Shown here piece by piece: positions 8,976 through 18,633 of a stretch of DNA of 64,000 nt. Each line of letters opens with the position of its first letter. The stretch's first letter is position 1. Location of the stretch: positions 1,116,001 to 1,180,000 of the forward strand of contig NZ_CP073355.1 in NCBI RefSeq assembly GCF_023525255.1, read 5' to 3'. The notes beneath the pieces were generated by a model, which saw only the letters and a list, made by a program, of their open reading frames with translations, was not told the origin of the DNA and searched no databases. The translations under genes and the position numbers were made by a program. This DNA comes from Thermospira aquatica (GTDB lineage: Bacteria; Spirochaetota; Brevinematia; Brevinematales; Thermospiraceae).

Positions 8976-10112
8976 ATGGAGCGATTGTTGTACACCCTTT
9001 GCTGGAATCTTTTGGTGTTGATTTTTGTAGTGACAGGCTGTTCTTCAAGTACCCTTCCTCCCTCAGATCCTCTCGAAGAAAAGATGCCTGTCCTTCGCGT
9101 TCTTATTATGGAAAATGTAACGTCTTGTATGGTTTCTTTTCCCTCGAGTTTTGTGTTTCAGAGTGGGAATTATCAGGAAACAGGACGGGGAAGGGTAAGT
9201 CTTTCTATTGAGAGCAATTACCTTGTTATTAATGGGGTTTTTCTCCAGGATTCCTCCTGCCGTTTTGTGACGGAGGGTTTCCGCACCCGGCAAGGAAGTT
9301 ATCGAGGAAATCTTTTTGTTCTCTTGACAAACTCGCAGATTCTTCTCATTAACGAGATAGATATAGAGAACTACCTCTACAGTGTGGTGCCTTCTGAAGT
9401 TTCTCCAGAATGGCCCAAAGAGGCTCTCAAGGCTCAAGCTGTAGCTGCAAGAACCTATGCTCTGTACGAAATGGTCAATAGTCGGCAGAAAAATCTTCCC
9501 TTTGACGTGTATGCTGATACCAGATCCCAGGTGTATAAAGGAGATTCTGCTGAACACCGTTCCACCTCACTGGCCGTTGATGAAACTCGCGGGGAGGTGA
9601 TTCGTTACCAGGGGAGGATTATTCCGGCATATTTTCATGCCTCCAGTGGAGGTTTTACGGAAAACAGTGAAGAGGTTTTTGGAACTCTCTGGCCGTATCT
9701 TCGTTCTGTTCCTTCTCCTTACTACAAAGTCTACCCTCAATACGAATGGAAACTAGAGGTCCCTCTTTCCACTCTTTCAAAAAAGCTCGGGATGGCTTCC
9801 ATCAAGCAAGTGGAAGTGGTGGAAAGAACCCCATCTCAGAGACTGAAGCTTGTCCAGTTTACCGACGAAGCAGGGCGCATACTTAAGGTTCCAGGGACTA
9901 ACCTTAGAACGATGCTTGGGTATACCGCTATGAAAAGCACGCGTGCCAACATTCGTCTTGAAGAGGAGAAACTCGTTATTTATGGGGTAGGGTATGGGCA
10001 TGGGGTAGGGATGGCTCAGTGGGATGCGTATGGTATGGCGCTCGCGGGCAAGTCGTATAGGGAGATTCTTGGTTTTTTCTACATCGGCACACAGATTGAT
10101 AGACTCTGGTAA
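8976..10112 (+). CDS. SpoIID/LytB-domain lipoprotein
   Basis: 378 aa. A lipoprotein signal ends at FVVTGC with lipidation at about Cys22. The SpoIID domain follows: IENYLYSVVPSEVSPEWPKE, ALKAQAVAARTYAL, YFHASSGG and the C-terminal GYGHGVGMAQWDAYGMA motif. SpoIID of Bacillus is a lytic transglycosylase acting on denuded glycan strands. In non-sporulating spirochaetes such proteins are thought to remodel peptidoglycan. The start at 8976 follows AAAAAGGAG. It is 81 nt after the LacI gene with no clear terminator between, so co-transcription is possible. Its stop is only 2 nt from the convergent plsY stop. Confidence 0.85.
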   Translation: MERLLYTLCWNLLVLIFVVTGCSSSTLPPSDPLEEKMPVLRVLIMENVTSCMVSFPSSFVFQSGNYQETGRGRVSLSIESNYLVINGVFLQDSSCRFVTEGFRTRQGSYRGNLFVLLTNSQILLINEIDIENYLYSVVPSEVSPEWPKEALKAQAVAARTYALYEMVNSRQKNLPFDVYADTRSQVYKGDSAEHRSTSLAVDETRGEVIRYQGRIIPAYFHASSGGFTENSEEVFGTLWPYLRSVPSPYYKVYPQYEWKLEVPLSTLSKKLGMASIKQVEVVERTPSQRLKLVQFTDEAGRILKVPGTNLRTMLGYTAMKSTRANIRLEEEKLVIYGVGYGHGVGMAQWDAYGMALAGKSYREILGFFYIGTQIDRLW

Positions 10113-10114
10113 AA

Positions 10115-10729
10115 CTACAAATCGGTGTTTGTGGGTGAGCTTTTTTTGATTTTTGGTAGAGAAACGAGATCCTTTCGGTGCGTCCAGATAAGTATGAGCC
10201 AGTTCAAAAGAAAACCTGCGAAAAGCTCCCATTCTTTCCAGATACCGAAGAAATACCCTGCAACAAGGTTGGCAAAGCAAAGCACCATGACTATCCAACT
10301 GTCAGAGGCAAGAAAAAATTTGAGAACAAAGGTGACTATGCCACCACTTGCAGGAATAATTCCAAGGGTGACAGCACCCCATACCCCAAGGGTCGCGGCA
10401 ACAGCTTTTCCCCCACGAAATCCAAGAAACGGAGAGAGATGGTGTCCCATAACAGGGCTGAGAAGGATGAGAACAAGCCACCATCCACGGATACCGAGGA
10501 TATGGTAGGCCAGGGTGGCAGGAAGGGCTCCTTTTCCTATCTCGAGAATAACTGCAAGCACTCCTACCATACGGCCTCCAGCACGAAAGACATTGGTTGC
10601 TCCAGGATTGTGGTCTCCATAGTGGCGAACATCCTTTTTAAGAAAAAGTTTTCCCAACCAAACAGCAAAGGGCAGACTCCCTATCAAAAATCCCCCAAGA
10701 GTGAATAGAACAAGTTGAGATATTCCCAT
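10115..10729 (-). CDS. plsY: Glycerol-3-phosphate acyltransferase PlsY (paralogue 1)
   Basis: 204-aa polytopic membrane protein that transfers an acyl group from acyl-phosphate to glycerol-3-phosphate in the first step of phospholipid synthesis. Signature motifs are GSLPFAVWLG near residue 17, DHNPGATNVFRAGG, and LGFRGGKAVAATLGV, which correspond to the three conserved PlsY loops. It starts 9 nt after the end of the ABC-F gene and is probably co-transcribed with it. A second PlsY (225 aa) is at 21019, so the window has two divergent paralogues. Confidence 0.93.
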   Translation of the reverse strand: MGISQLVLFTLGGFLIGSLPFAVWLGKLFLKKDVRHYGDHNPGATNVFRAGGRMVGVLAVILEIGKGALPATLAYHILGIRGWWLVLILLSPVMGHHLSPFLGFRGGKAVAATLGVWGAVTLGIIPASGGIVTFVLKFFLASDSWIVMVLCFANLVAGYFFGIWKEWELFAGFLLNWLILIWTHRKDLVSLPKIKKSSPTNTDL

Positions 10730-10738
10730 TTTGCCTCC

Positions 10739-12562
10739 TTACAGAGAATCAATCTCTTCAAGTTTTTGTTCGTACCATTTTTGCTTTTCTTCTACCTCGG
10801 TGGCGAGATTGTAGTAATCTTCATAGGCTTTTTGGAGTTCTTCGTCTATTTCTTTAAGGGATTTTCCATAAATGCGGAGGTTTTCGGCATGAGAGGTGGC
10901 AGAAGCTTCCAGTAAGAGAGTGTGAAAATGGTTTTTTTTCTCTTCGAGAGAGATGATGTATTGTTCGAGGGTTTCCAGTTGCTTCTGGAGAGGTCGTAAC
11001 AGTCTGGACTTTTCCTGCACAATCTCTGCCCTTTTTTGACGGGTATTTTTTTTCACTTCTTGTGGGGGTGTTTTCTTGTCTTCTGTCTCCCATGCCCAGC
11101 CAATTTTTTCCAGGAAATCATCATAGGTTCCTTCGAATATGCGCACCTTTCCTTCATCAAAAATGATGAATTTTGTTGCCAGGACCCGGAGGAAACTTTC
11201 ATTGTGGGTTACAAGGACAATTCCCCCGGGAAACTGGTCCAGGGCAGCGAGAAGAGCATCAGTAGCGTCCATATCGAGGTGGTTGGTGGGTTCATCGAGG
11301 AGAAGAAGATTGGCTGGTCTGGCAAGAAGCTTTCCTAAAAGAACCCTGTGGCGTTCTCCCCCTGAGAGAACCTTGAGAGTTTTTTCGGCAAGTTCCCCTT
11401 CAAAAAGCATAAGACCGGCAATCGTTCTTGCCTGTGTGCGGTCCCGATTTTCCATGGCCGTGAGAATTTCTTCCTCAATAGTGTGGTCGGGGTGGAGTTT
11501 ATCCACTTCTGATTGTCCAAAGAAATGCGTCACAGCTTGTGGGTGGTAAGAGATGGTGCCTGTCCAGGGTTTTTTATTGCCCCGCAAAACCTCAAGAAGG
11601 GTGGTTTTCCCCTGGCCGTTTCGGCCCACCACTGCCACACACTCACCCTTTTCTACGCGAAATGAAAGCTTTTGAAAAAGTGGCCTGTCATAACCAAAAG
11701 AGAGGTTTTCTACCTCGAGGAGAATCTTGGCTGTTGTTGTTGCATAGGAAAAATGAAAGTCAAGTTCAGGAAGTTTTTCAAGTTTTTCTTTTTTTTCCAT
11801 CTTTGCAAGCATGCGGGCTCGAGATTTGGCCTGACTGGCAAGACGGGCTTTTGCCCGGAAACGGCTGATAAAGAGCTCTATCTGCTGACGTTTCTTCTCC
11901 TCGTGGATACGTGTTTTCTCATACACTTCTTCTTCGAGGGCAATTTGCTGGTACATTTTCTCTGTTTCTCCCTCCATTTTGCGCGCTCGTTGACGATGAA
12001 TATACAGGGTGTGGGTAATAATGTCATCAAGAAAGTCTCTATCATGGGAGATAACGACCAGCTCTCCTTTCCATCCTCGAAGAAGATTCTTAAGAAAACG
12101 GATGGAAACAATATCCAGGTAGTTGGTTGGTTCGTCGAGGAGTAAAAGATTTGGTTCAGCTATCAACACACACGCCAGAGCAAGTCGCATCTGGTATCCT
12201 CCCGAGAGCTGATCTGGTGAGAGAGTTATCATCTCCTGGCTAAATCCCAGTCCATGGAGAAGTTTCTCAGCCTGGTAGCGTGGTTTTTCCTCCCCCGGGA
12301 TGTGGTGACAGAGTTCTTCTACCACGGTAGAAAAATGCCAGGTGTGGTGTTGTTTGAGATATCCCACCCGATACTCTCTTGGGAACACTACTCTCCCTGT
12401 GTCTGGTTCTTCCTCTCCTGCTAGAATGCGGAGTAATGTGGTTTTCCCACTTCCATTGCGACCACAGAGACCTATCCGTTCCCTGGGATGAATGGTAAAA
12501 GAAACCCCTGTAAAGAGTTTCTGTCCTCCATAGGACTTGGAAACATTTTCTATTGCTATCAT
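10739..12562 (-). CDS. ABC-F family ATPase (ribosome-associated type)
   Basis: 607 aa with two ABC ATPase domains and no membrane segments. The first domain has Walker A GRNGSGKTTLL and signature LSGGYQMRLA, the second GRNGQGKTTLL and LSGGERHRVLLG, and both have the LLLDEPTN(Y/H)LD Walker B. Between them is a charged linker of about 80 residues, and the C-terminal 90 residues are predicted coiled coil (KKNTRQKRAEIVQEKSR...). This is the Uup/YdiF/EttA-like ABC-F layout, acting on the ribosome. The exact subgroup is not assigned. The ATG at 12562 has GAGGT upstream. It lies just below the V-ATPase operon terminator, so read-through may contribute to expression. Confidence 0.9.
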   Translation of the reverse strand: MIAIENVSKSYGGQKLFTGVSFTIHPRERIGLCGRNGSGKTTLLRILAGEEEPDTGRVVFPREYRVGYLKQHHTWHFSTVVEELCHHIPGEEKPRYQAEKLLHGLGFSQEMITLSPDQLSGGYQMRLALACVLIAEPNLLLLDEPTNYLDIVSIRFLKNLLRGWKGELVVISHDRDFLDDIITHTLYIHRQRARKMEGETEKMYQQIALEEEVYEKTRIHEEKKRQQIELFISRFRAKARLASQAKSRARMLAKMEKKEKLEKLPELDFHFSYATTTAKILLEVENLSFGYDRPLFQKLSFRVEKGECVAVVGRNGQGKTTLLEVLRGNKKPWTGTISYHPQAVTHFFGQSEVDKLHPDHTIEEEILTAMENRDRTQARTIAGLMLFEGELAEKTLKVLSGGERHRVLLGKLLARPANLLLLDEPTNHLDMDATDALLAALDQFPGGIVLVTHNESFLRVLATKFIIFDEGKVRIFEGTYDDFLEKIGWAWETEDKKTPPQEVKKNTRQKRAEIVQEKSRLLRPLQKQLETLEQYIISLEEKKNHFHTLLLEASATSHAENLRIYGKSLKEIDEELQKAYEDYYNLATEVEEKQKWYEQKLEEIDSL

Positions 12563-12573
12563 TGGTTACCTCT

Positions 12574-12603
12574 AAAAAAAGGCTGTCCTTTTTCAGGACA
12601 GCC
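12574..12603 (-). terminator. Terminator of the V-ATPase operon
   Basis: Read on the minus strand, GGCTGTCC, a 7-nt loop and GGACAGCC (12581-12603) are followed by seven T (12574-12580). It lies 28 nt downstream of the subunit K stop. Confidence 0.85.
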
Positions 12604-12630
12604 CCTTCAGTATGAGAAGAACCATAGGTT

Positions 12631-13089
12631 TTATCCCATCAAGGCTGTCATCAGAATCGATGCCACCAGAGCAAGAATTGCGTAAAACTCCGGAAGAGCC
12701 GCCATCACCAGACCAGGTACCAGCGTGTTATGGCCAGAACCAATAGCTGACGCACTGGCAGCACAAACCTTACCCTGATAGATAGCTGAAACCAGACCGG
12801 CCAATCCAAGCATGATGCCGGCAGCGAGCATCACGGATCCCTGGAGTAGGGTCAATTCAGGCTTCATATAACTCTGGTAGAAGAAGAAACCCACAAACCC
12901 GTAGATACCCTGGGTTGAGGGTAGCACCGAAGCCACCAGAAGGGTACCAAAGGCATCTGGTCGTTTCTTCAGTGAACCAATAGCTGTGCTTCCACTAATG
13001 ACAAGTCCCATAGCTGAACCTACGCCAGGCAAACCCACCATCAAACCCAATCCAATACCTCCAAGAATCAAAGCCAATGTGTTTTCCAT
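12631..13089 (-). CDS. atpK: V-type ATPase subunit K (rotor proteolipid)
   Basis: 152 aa, four transmembrane helices as two hairpins, the duplicated V-type c subunit. Helix 2 has LPSTQGIYGFVGFF, helix 3 AIYQGKV and helix 4 ALPEFYAILALVA with the ion-binding Glu. The residues known to bind sodium in Enterococcus hirae NtpK (Leu61, Thr64, Gln65, Gln110, Glu139) all have apparent equivalents here (LPSTQ, YQGK, PEFY), so sodium coupling is inferred. It is the last gene of the operon, 3 nt after subunit I. Confidence 0.93.
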   Translation of the reverse strand: MENTLALILGGIGLGLMVGLPGVGSAMGLVISGSTAIGSLKKRPDAFGTLLVASVLPSTQGIYGFVGFFFYQSYMKPELTLLQGSVMLAAGIMLGLAGLVSAIYQGKVCAASASAIGSGHNTLVPGLVMAALPEFYAILALVASILMTALMG

Positions 13090-13092
13090 ATC

Positions 13093-14952
13093 CTACTCCT
13101 TTTCCATGTATTCTCTATGTCGAAATGGCTCATACCGTCGTCCACCACCCTGATAATCCATGGTTTTAAAAAATTCCAGAAATGTGAGTCGCAAAGGATG
13201 AACAAAAGCACCCAGGAGTGCCAGAGCCAGATTGAGCCCATGTCCTACCACAAGGATAAGAATCATACCCACCCAGTTCAGTATACCAGGATTATCCCCA
13301 CGAGCCATGAGCGCAATCTGGTTGAAGGCACTTCCCAGCATACCACCAGAGAGTCCCAGAGCAAAGAGACGAATGTACGAAAGAATGTCTCCCGGGAGAC
13401 CGGTTACGGTGCCATACAACTCCCACAGTCCCAGAAGAGGTCTCATCCAGAGTTTGTTCTGGGGATTGTTAAAGAGCAGGATAAGCACCACCCCGGTGAG
13501 TGCCAGGATATTCCCGGTGAGTAGAGGCTGGGGGAGAGCATCCACCCAGGACCGTATGGTAAATGGGCCAACTGCATATCCTTCGGGGAGGAGTCCTGCG
13601 ATCATGGAAATCAGAACGCCCAACAGAAGTGAGAGTGTACCCAGAGGGTGGAGAGCATACACAAACCCTTCCATTCGTATCTTGTTTATGACCTTTACAA
13701 TAAGCCCAATAGAAAGCTGCAGCACACCAAGCATCAGAGAGAATGCCATAGCATCGTTGATGTTCGCAAAGAATACGGTGGAGCACAACTCGGAAGGGAG
13801 TACCCCTGTTAATTGAATCCCGAAGAAACTATTGAGTATCCAACCCGAGATCATCGTGGTCAGACTAAATACCACTCCTAACCAGGCAAGCCTGCGAGCA
13901 TTTCCCCTCGTGAGAAGTACCAGAAGAAGGGTAATAACGAGCATGATCGAACCATAACCGAGATCTGCCATACAAAGACCAAAGAAAAAGGCAAAAAAAG
14001 GAGCAACCAGGGGAGTGGGATCTATCTCGTAGTATGATGGTACACTGTGAAGCGAAAGAATTGGCTCAAAGAGACGACTAAAGGCATTGTTACGGAGAAG
14101 TACAGGCACACTTTCGCCCGGTTGGGGATCCTCGATGAGGTAAACAACGGTGTAAGACTGAAGCAGAGCTTCAATTTTTGTCCGTTTGCGTTTGGGAAAC
14201 CATCCCTGGAGAAGGCGAACCGTTCCCTCTGCTTCTTCGATGGCTGAAACCTCAGCAAGCCTGTAGGAAAGTTTATCCTCAATAGAAAGTTTTTCTTTTT
14301 CAAGGAGAGGAATTGCCGAAAGGAGTTGTTCGAGTTCAACATAGTACTCTGAGAGGGTTCCTTCACGGACGGCAATCTCCTTTTCGAGCATTTCCATTGA
14401 GAGGGGTCTATAGGCAAGCTCATAGGGTTTGAGAGCATCGATTTCCTCTCCTGCAGGGGTGATAGCCACGAAATATACGGTTTTCCCGATCTGGTTGATC
14501 TTTTCCACAGGATACTCAGCAGAAAATTTCTTAAAAGCGGACTCAAGAGCCACATAAAAACGGATGGAAAGACCTAAAGACTCGAGTTGTGCTTTGTCTT
14601 CCGGTCCAAATTCGCCCCAGACGGAGATTTCTTTCAGAGTTCTCTCCATACTTTGAATCTCGGCCTGGAGGTGCTGGATCTCTTCATTCCTCTTGAGAAT
14701 ACGTTGGGCAAGCGAGAGAGCATCCTCTGTTATTGTTTCCTGGGCAAGTTTTTTGTCTGGTTTGAGGTAGCTTTTGAGGATCTTGAGAGCATCATCGAGG
14801 AGTTTTTTGTTTCTTTCCAGGTTTTGAAGTTCCTCATCATCCGTGGTGATGGTTTCAATATGAACAAGTCCAAGATTCTGGAGATCAACAAGAAGCCTTT
14901 CAATCTCCTGATGATAGATAAAGCACGAGAGTTTTTGCATTTTTTCGACCAT
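13093..14952 (-). CDS. atpI: V-type ATPase subunit I (stator/membrane a-subunit equivalent)
   Basis: 619 aa. The N-terminal 300 residues are hydrophilic with coiled coils (the peripheral-stalk-binding arm). The C-terminal half has about seven to eight transmembrane helices, including LPGDILSYIRLFALGLSGGMLG with the conserved Arg needed for ion transfer to the rotor ring. A longer frame reaches 15087, but that part overlaps subunit D and is not family-like. The ATG at 14952 starts MVEKMQKLSCFIYH, the usual N-terminus. It lies 1 nt from the subunit D stop, indicating tight coupling. Confidence 0.93.
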   Translation of the reverse strand: MVEKMQKLSCFIYHQEIERLLVDLQNLGLVHIETITTDDEELQNLERNKKLLDDALKILKSYLKPDKKLAQETITEDALSLAQRILKRNEEIQHLQAEIQSMERTLKEISVWGEFGPEDKAQLESLGLSIRFYVALESAFKKFSAEYPVEKINQIGKTVYFVAITPAGEEIDALKPYELAYRPLSMEMLEKEIAVREGTLSEYYVELEQLLSAIPLLEKEKLSIEDKLSYRLAEVSAIEEAEGTVRLLQGWFPKRKRTKIEALLQSYTVVYLIEDPQPGESVPVLLRNNAFSRLFEPILSLHSVPSYYEIDPTPLVAPFFAFFFGLCMADLGYGSIMLVITLLLVLLTRGNARRLAWLGVVFSLTTMISGWILNSFFGIQLTGVLPSELCSTVFFANINDAMAFSLMLGVLQLSIGLIVKVINKIRMEGFVYALHPLGTLSLLLGVLISMIAGLLPEGYAVGPFTIRSWVDALPQPLLTGNILALTGVVLILLFNNPQNKLWMRPLLGLWELYGTVTGLPGDILSYIRLFALGLSGGMLGSAFNQIALMARGDNPGILNWVGMILILVVGHGLNLALALLGAFVHPLRLTFLEFFKTMDYQGGGRRYEPFRHREYMEKE

Positions 14953-14953
14953 G

Positions 14954-15553
14954 TCAGGCCTCCCCACCCTCGATGACTTTTTGTTTGGTAATTTTCTGAG
15001 CTGATTTCTCGAGGTTGTCCACATCCTCCAGGAAGCGCTTGATCTTTCGTATAGCCTCTTCATACGCCGGGATCTGGACTTTTTCATAAAGGTTTACTTT
15101 TTGTGTGGTTTTACGCCGTGCGTATTCGAGGATCTCCATTTTTCGCTCGGTCACCTTGAGCCTGGAGAGGATACGAGCCAGCTTCTCCAGCTGGTTAATT
15201 CCTTCCGTGTACCACATCGGCGTAAGAAACAGGGAGTAGGGTTGGACTTTGAGCTTTACATTCGAAAACTCTGGTGTCTTAACCCCGGCGATCTTCTGAG
15301 TCGTGAGGATTATCTCCTCAAGCATGACAAGAAGCTCAGGAAATTCAACCCATAATCGGACATTTGCTTCCATTTCAGCAAGTGTTTGATGAAACTCAGC
15401 GTTGATCTTTTCTTTTTCTTCTTTGAGGTGTTTTACTGTCAGACGAAGGGCTGTTTCCTTGCTTTTGAGCGTCGGCAAGGCATTCTGGCGGATCTTGATC
15501 TGTTTCTGCAGGGCCTGCATGGCCAGCTTGTTAAACTGATACTTGATCGCCAT
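14954..15553 (-). CDS. atpD: V-type ATPase subunit D (central shaft)
   Basis: 199 aa, mostly long helices at both ends (MAIKYQFNKLAMQALQKQIK... and the C-terminal VDNLEKSAQKITKQK), forming the antiparallel coiled-coil rotor shaft inside the A3B3 head. The family pattern RRKTTQKVNLYEKVQIP (compare RRVNALEYVVIP) is near residue 145. It starts 3 nt after subunit B in the operon. No separate subunit F gene, its usual shaft partner, is visible in the operon. Confidence 0.92.
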   Translation of the reverse strand: MAIKYQFNKLAMQALQKQIKIRQNALPTLKSKETALRLTVKHLKEEKEKINAEFHQTLAEMEANVRLWVEFPELLVMLEEIILTTQKIAGVKTPEFSNVKLKVQPYSLFLTPMWYTEGINQLEKLARILSRLKVTERKMEILEYARRKTTQKVNLYEKVQIPAYEEAIRKIKRFLEDVDNLEKSAQKITKQKVIEGGEA

Positions 15554-15556
15554 AGG

Positions 15557-16879
15557 TTATTTTCCTTTCCAGTACTTATCCATGAATTCTTGTTTGATAC
15601 CAACTTCGTTTCGGTTAAAGTATTTAGCAAAAAGTTCCCATGCTGTATCAAGCATTTCGTCTACAGCAATATTCACATCAATGGCAAGAAGTTTTTCAGA
15701 GTATTCTCTGGCAAACTGGATACAACGCTCATCATAATCGGTAAGGTCAAAACCATTGTCTCGTTTGGTCTTGGCATTGGCAGCATCTGCGTAGAGACGG
15801 ACGGCAGCGTTCATCACCTGGGGGTGATCAGGGCGAGTTTTCTTTCCGATCACAAGCTGCTTGAGACGGGAGAGGGAGCGGAAAGGATCAACGATTACCT
15901 TGTTGATGTCACTGTCCTTTCGCAGGAAGAGCTGTCCTTCGGTAATGTATCCTGTGTTGTCGGGAATAGCATGGGTGATGTCTCCACCGGAGAGGGTGGT
16001 TACCGCGATAATGGTGATAGAACCTCCCGAAGGAAATTGAACGGCTTTTTCGTATATCTTGGCGAGATCTGAGTAGAGAGATCCTGGCATGGAGTCCTTG
16101 GAGGGGATCTGGTCCATCTTGTTGGAGACGATCGCGAGAGCGTCAGCAAACAGGGTCATATCGGTAAGAAGTACGAGGACTTTTTCGTTTTTGTCTACAG
16201 CAAAGTATTCTGCTGCCGTCAGAGCCATATCCGGGATGAGGAGTCGTTCCACCGGTGGCTGATCAGTGGTGTTAACGAAAGAGACAATCTTATTGAGAGC
16301 TCCGGCGTTGTCAAAAAGATTTTTGAAGTAGAGGTAGTCATCGTTTGATAACCCCATACCCCCAAGGATGATCTTGTCTGCTTTGGCTCGGAGGGCGACA
16401 TTTGCCATGACAATGTTGTAAGGTTGATCAGGATCGGCAAAGAAGGGAATCTTTTGTCCCGTTACCAGGGTATTGTTGAGGTCGATACCCGCGATACCTG
16501 TGGCAATGAGTTCTGAGGGTTGTTTTCTTCGGACGGGGTTTACCGAAGGAGACCCAATCTCTCGTTCTTCTCCTTCGATCTCAGGGCCACCATCAATCGG
16601 TTCACCGTATGCGTTAAAGAATCGGCCGGCCAGCTGATCTGAAACCTTGAGTTTGGGTGGCGCCCCGGTAAATACCACTTCCGCGTTGGTTCCGATCCCT
16701 GCTGTTCCCTGGAAAACCTGGAGAGTAACCTCGTTGCCTTGAATTTTTACCACCTGGGCTGGCTTGCCATCCACATAAGCCAGTTCCTCATAACTTACAC
16801 CCTCAGCGATTAGCGTACATGTTGCTTTGGTGATTTTGCTTATTTTCGTATAGATCTTTTGAAATGCCTGCCCGCTCAT
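15557..16879 (-). CDS. atpB: V-type ATPase subunit B (regulatory head subunit)
   Basis: 440 aa, full length for bacterial/archaeal B subunits. It carries the degenerate nucleotide domain without a P-loop, as expected for B (VTGQKIPFFADPDQPYNIVMANVA). The segments GSITIIAVTTLSGGDITHAIPDNTGYITEGQ and DPFRSLSRLKQLVIGKKTRPDH are family hallmarks. Three copies alternate with subunit A in the cytoplasmic head. Its start overlaps the 3' end of subunit A by 4 nt. Confidence 0.96.
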   Translation of the reverse strand: MSGQAFQKIYTKISKITKATCTLIAEGVSYEELAYVDGKPAQVVKIQGNEVTLQVFQGTAGIGTNAEVVFTGAPPKLKVSDQLAGRFFNAYGEPIDGGPEIEGEEREIGSPSVNPVRRKQPSELIATGIAGIDLNNTLVTGQKIPFFADPDQPYNIVMANVALRAKADKIILGGMGLSNDDYLYFKNLFDNAGALNKIVSFVNTTDQPPVERLLIPDMALTAAEYFAVDKNEKVLVLLTDMTLFADALAIVSNKMDQIPSKDSMPGSLYSDLAKIYEKAVQFPSGGSITIIAVTTLSGGDITHAIPDNTGYITEGQLFLRKDSDINKVIVDPFRSLSRLKQLVIGKKTRPDHPQVMNAAVRLYADAANAKTKRDNGFDLTDYDERCIQFAREYSEKLLAIDVNIAVDEMLDTAWELFAKYFNRNEVGIKQEFMDKYWKGK

Positions 16880-18633
16880 GCGTTTTTCCTCCTTTCTGCG
16901 ATAGCTTCACGGAGTTCTTTCTCATATTGCAAAAATTTCTCCTGTTTGAAAGGGCTGTAGTTCATCTGTTTCATGATATTGATAAGCCGTTTGAAGTAGG
17001 AGCCAACCTCTTCAAAGGAGTTAAATTCAAACTCACTCTCGAGTATTTCGGTGATAAGATCCAGCATGTACTTTTGACGTTCAAGTGGTGTGATGGCATC
17101 AATTTCGTCAAAGGCATCCTGTTGATAAAGGACAAAATCAATGGTCTCTGACTTCCAGTACGTGACATGATAGTCAATGGGCACACCATCATCACCGAGA
17201 ATAGTGATTTGATCGTACGCTTCCTTGCCCCGGAGTGTCCAGTTTCGAGCGTTGTATACCTTGGAAACCCAGTCCGAACCGAGACGTTTGTTGAGGTATT
17301 CTTGAATTTCTGGATATTCAAGGTATTTGGAGTAACTCTCTATAGGGTCAATGGCAGGATACCGTTTGGAGTCTGCTCGTGCCTGTGCCAGAGCATAAAA
17401 ACAACGAGCGGCTTTTTTAGTGGATTCTGTGACGGGTTCTTTGAGGTTTCCACCGGCAGGAGATACCGTTCCGATAAAAGTGACCGACCCTGTTTGACCA
17501 TTGTTCAGGTAAACCATCCCAGCGCGAGCGTAGAAGTTGGAGATGACCGCTGGCAGATCCATGGGGAAAGCATCAGGTCCAGGAAGTTCCTCGAGACGGT
17601 TGGACATCTCACGAAGGGCCTGCGCCCATCGGGAGGTTGAGTCTGCCAGAAGAAGGACTTTGAGTCCCATGTTACGATAGTACTCAGCAATCGTCATAGC
17701 GGTATAGACAGAAGCCTCACGAGCTGCAACAGGCATGTTGGATGTGTTACAGATGATAGTTGTTCGTTCCATGAGTTTACGCCCTGTCCGTGGGTCAATA
17801 AGCTCAGGGAACTCGGTAAATATTTCTACCACTTCGTTAGCACGTTCACCGCACGCTGCAATGAGAATGAGATCAGCCTCGGCGTTTTTGGAGATGGCGT
17901 GCTGGAGCACTGTTTTACCACATCCAAAAGGTCCAGGGATAAAGCCTGTTCCTCCCTCTGCCATAGGGTTAAAAGTATCTATAATACGAATACCTGTTTC
18001 AAGAACCTTAAATGGGCGAGGTTTTTCTCTGTAACAACGGAGTTCCTTTTTAACGGGCCAGCGCTGAACCATGGTGACTTCAGTGGTTTCACCTTCGTCG
18101 TTTTCGAGGGTAGCGATAGTATCTTTTACACGATAATTTCCTTCGGAAACGATGGATTTTACTTTCCATTTACCTTCAAGCTTGAAGGAAACCATGATTT
18201 TGTGATCAATCCAGTTTTCCTTGACGGAGCCAAGCCAATCTCCCGCCTGGACAGTGTCACCTACCTTGACGATAGGCTTGAAATCGTATCTCGCTTCTTT
18301 GTCAAGGGGTTCGGTGTATTCACCACGGCGGAGAAAGATCCCCTGTTTTTTATCAAGATCATTCTGGAGACCGTCAAAGTTTTTGGAGAGGAGACCCGGG
18401 CCAAGCTCTACTTCGAGCATGTGACCGCTAAATTCTACCTCCGTACCCACTTTGAGCCCACGGGTGGACTCAAAAACCTGCACATACGCAATATTACCCG
18501 TGATTTTGATTACTTCGCTCATCAGGCTGGCATCAGGCATCTTAATAAAAGCGATCTCGTTCTGAGCTACAGGACCATCCACTTCAACCGAGACCAGGTT
18601 GGCGATAATACCTTTTACTTTTCCTTTGACCAT
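16876..18633 (-). CDS. atpA: V-type ATPase subunit A (catalytic)
   Basis: 585 aa. The P-loop GPFGCGKTVLQ is preceded by FNPMAEGGTGFIPGP and followed by the catalytic region AACGERANEVVE and LLADSTSRWAQALREMSNRLEELPG. The A-specific insertion of about 90 residues is present (around KENWIDHKIMVSFKLEGKWKVKSI). It hydrolyses or makes ATP while driving the rotor. In fermenting spirochaetes the complex is thought to work mainly as an ATP-driven ion pump. It overlaps both neighbours by 1-4 nt. Confidence 0.97.
   Translation of the reverse strand: MVKGKVKGIIANLVSVEVDGPVAQNEIAFIKMPDASLMSEVIKITGNIAYVQVFESTRGLKVGTEVEFSGHMLEVELGPGLLSKNFDGLQNDLDKKQGIFLRRGEYTEPLDKEARYDFKPIVKVGDTVQAGDWLGSVKENWIDHKIMVSFKLEGKWKVKSIVSEGNYRVKDTIATLENDEGETTEVTMVQRWPVKKELRCYREKPRPFKVLETGIRIIDTFNPMAEGGTGFIPGPFGCGKTVLQHAISKNAEADLILIAACGERANEVVEIFTEFPELIDPRTGRKLMERTTIICNTSNMPVAAREASVYTAMTIAEYYRNMGLKVLLLADSTSRWAQALREMSNRLEELPGPDAFPMDLPAVISNFYARAGMVYLNNGQTGSVTFIGTVSPAGGNLKEPVTESTKKAARCFYALAQARADSKRYPAIDPIESYSKYLEYPEIQEYLNKRLGSDWVSKVYNARNWTLRGKEAYDQITILGDDGVPIDYHVTYWKSETIDFVLYQQDAFDEIDAITPLERQKYMLDLITEILESEFEFNSFEEVGSYFKRLINIMKQMNYSPFKQEKFLQYEKELREAIAERRKNA

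Noticed and set aside
13232-13816. Long plus-strand frames opposite V-ATPase subunit I
   Set aside because: Low-complexity Ser/Pro/Arg-rich shadow of a well-conserved membrane gene.
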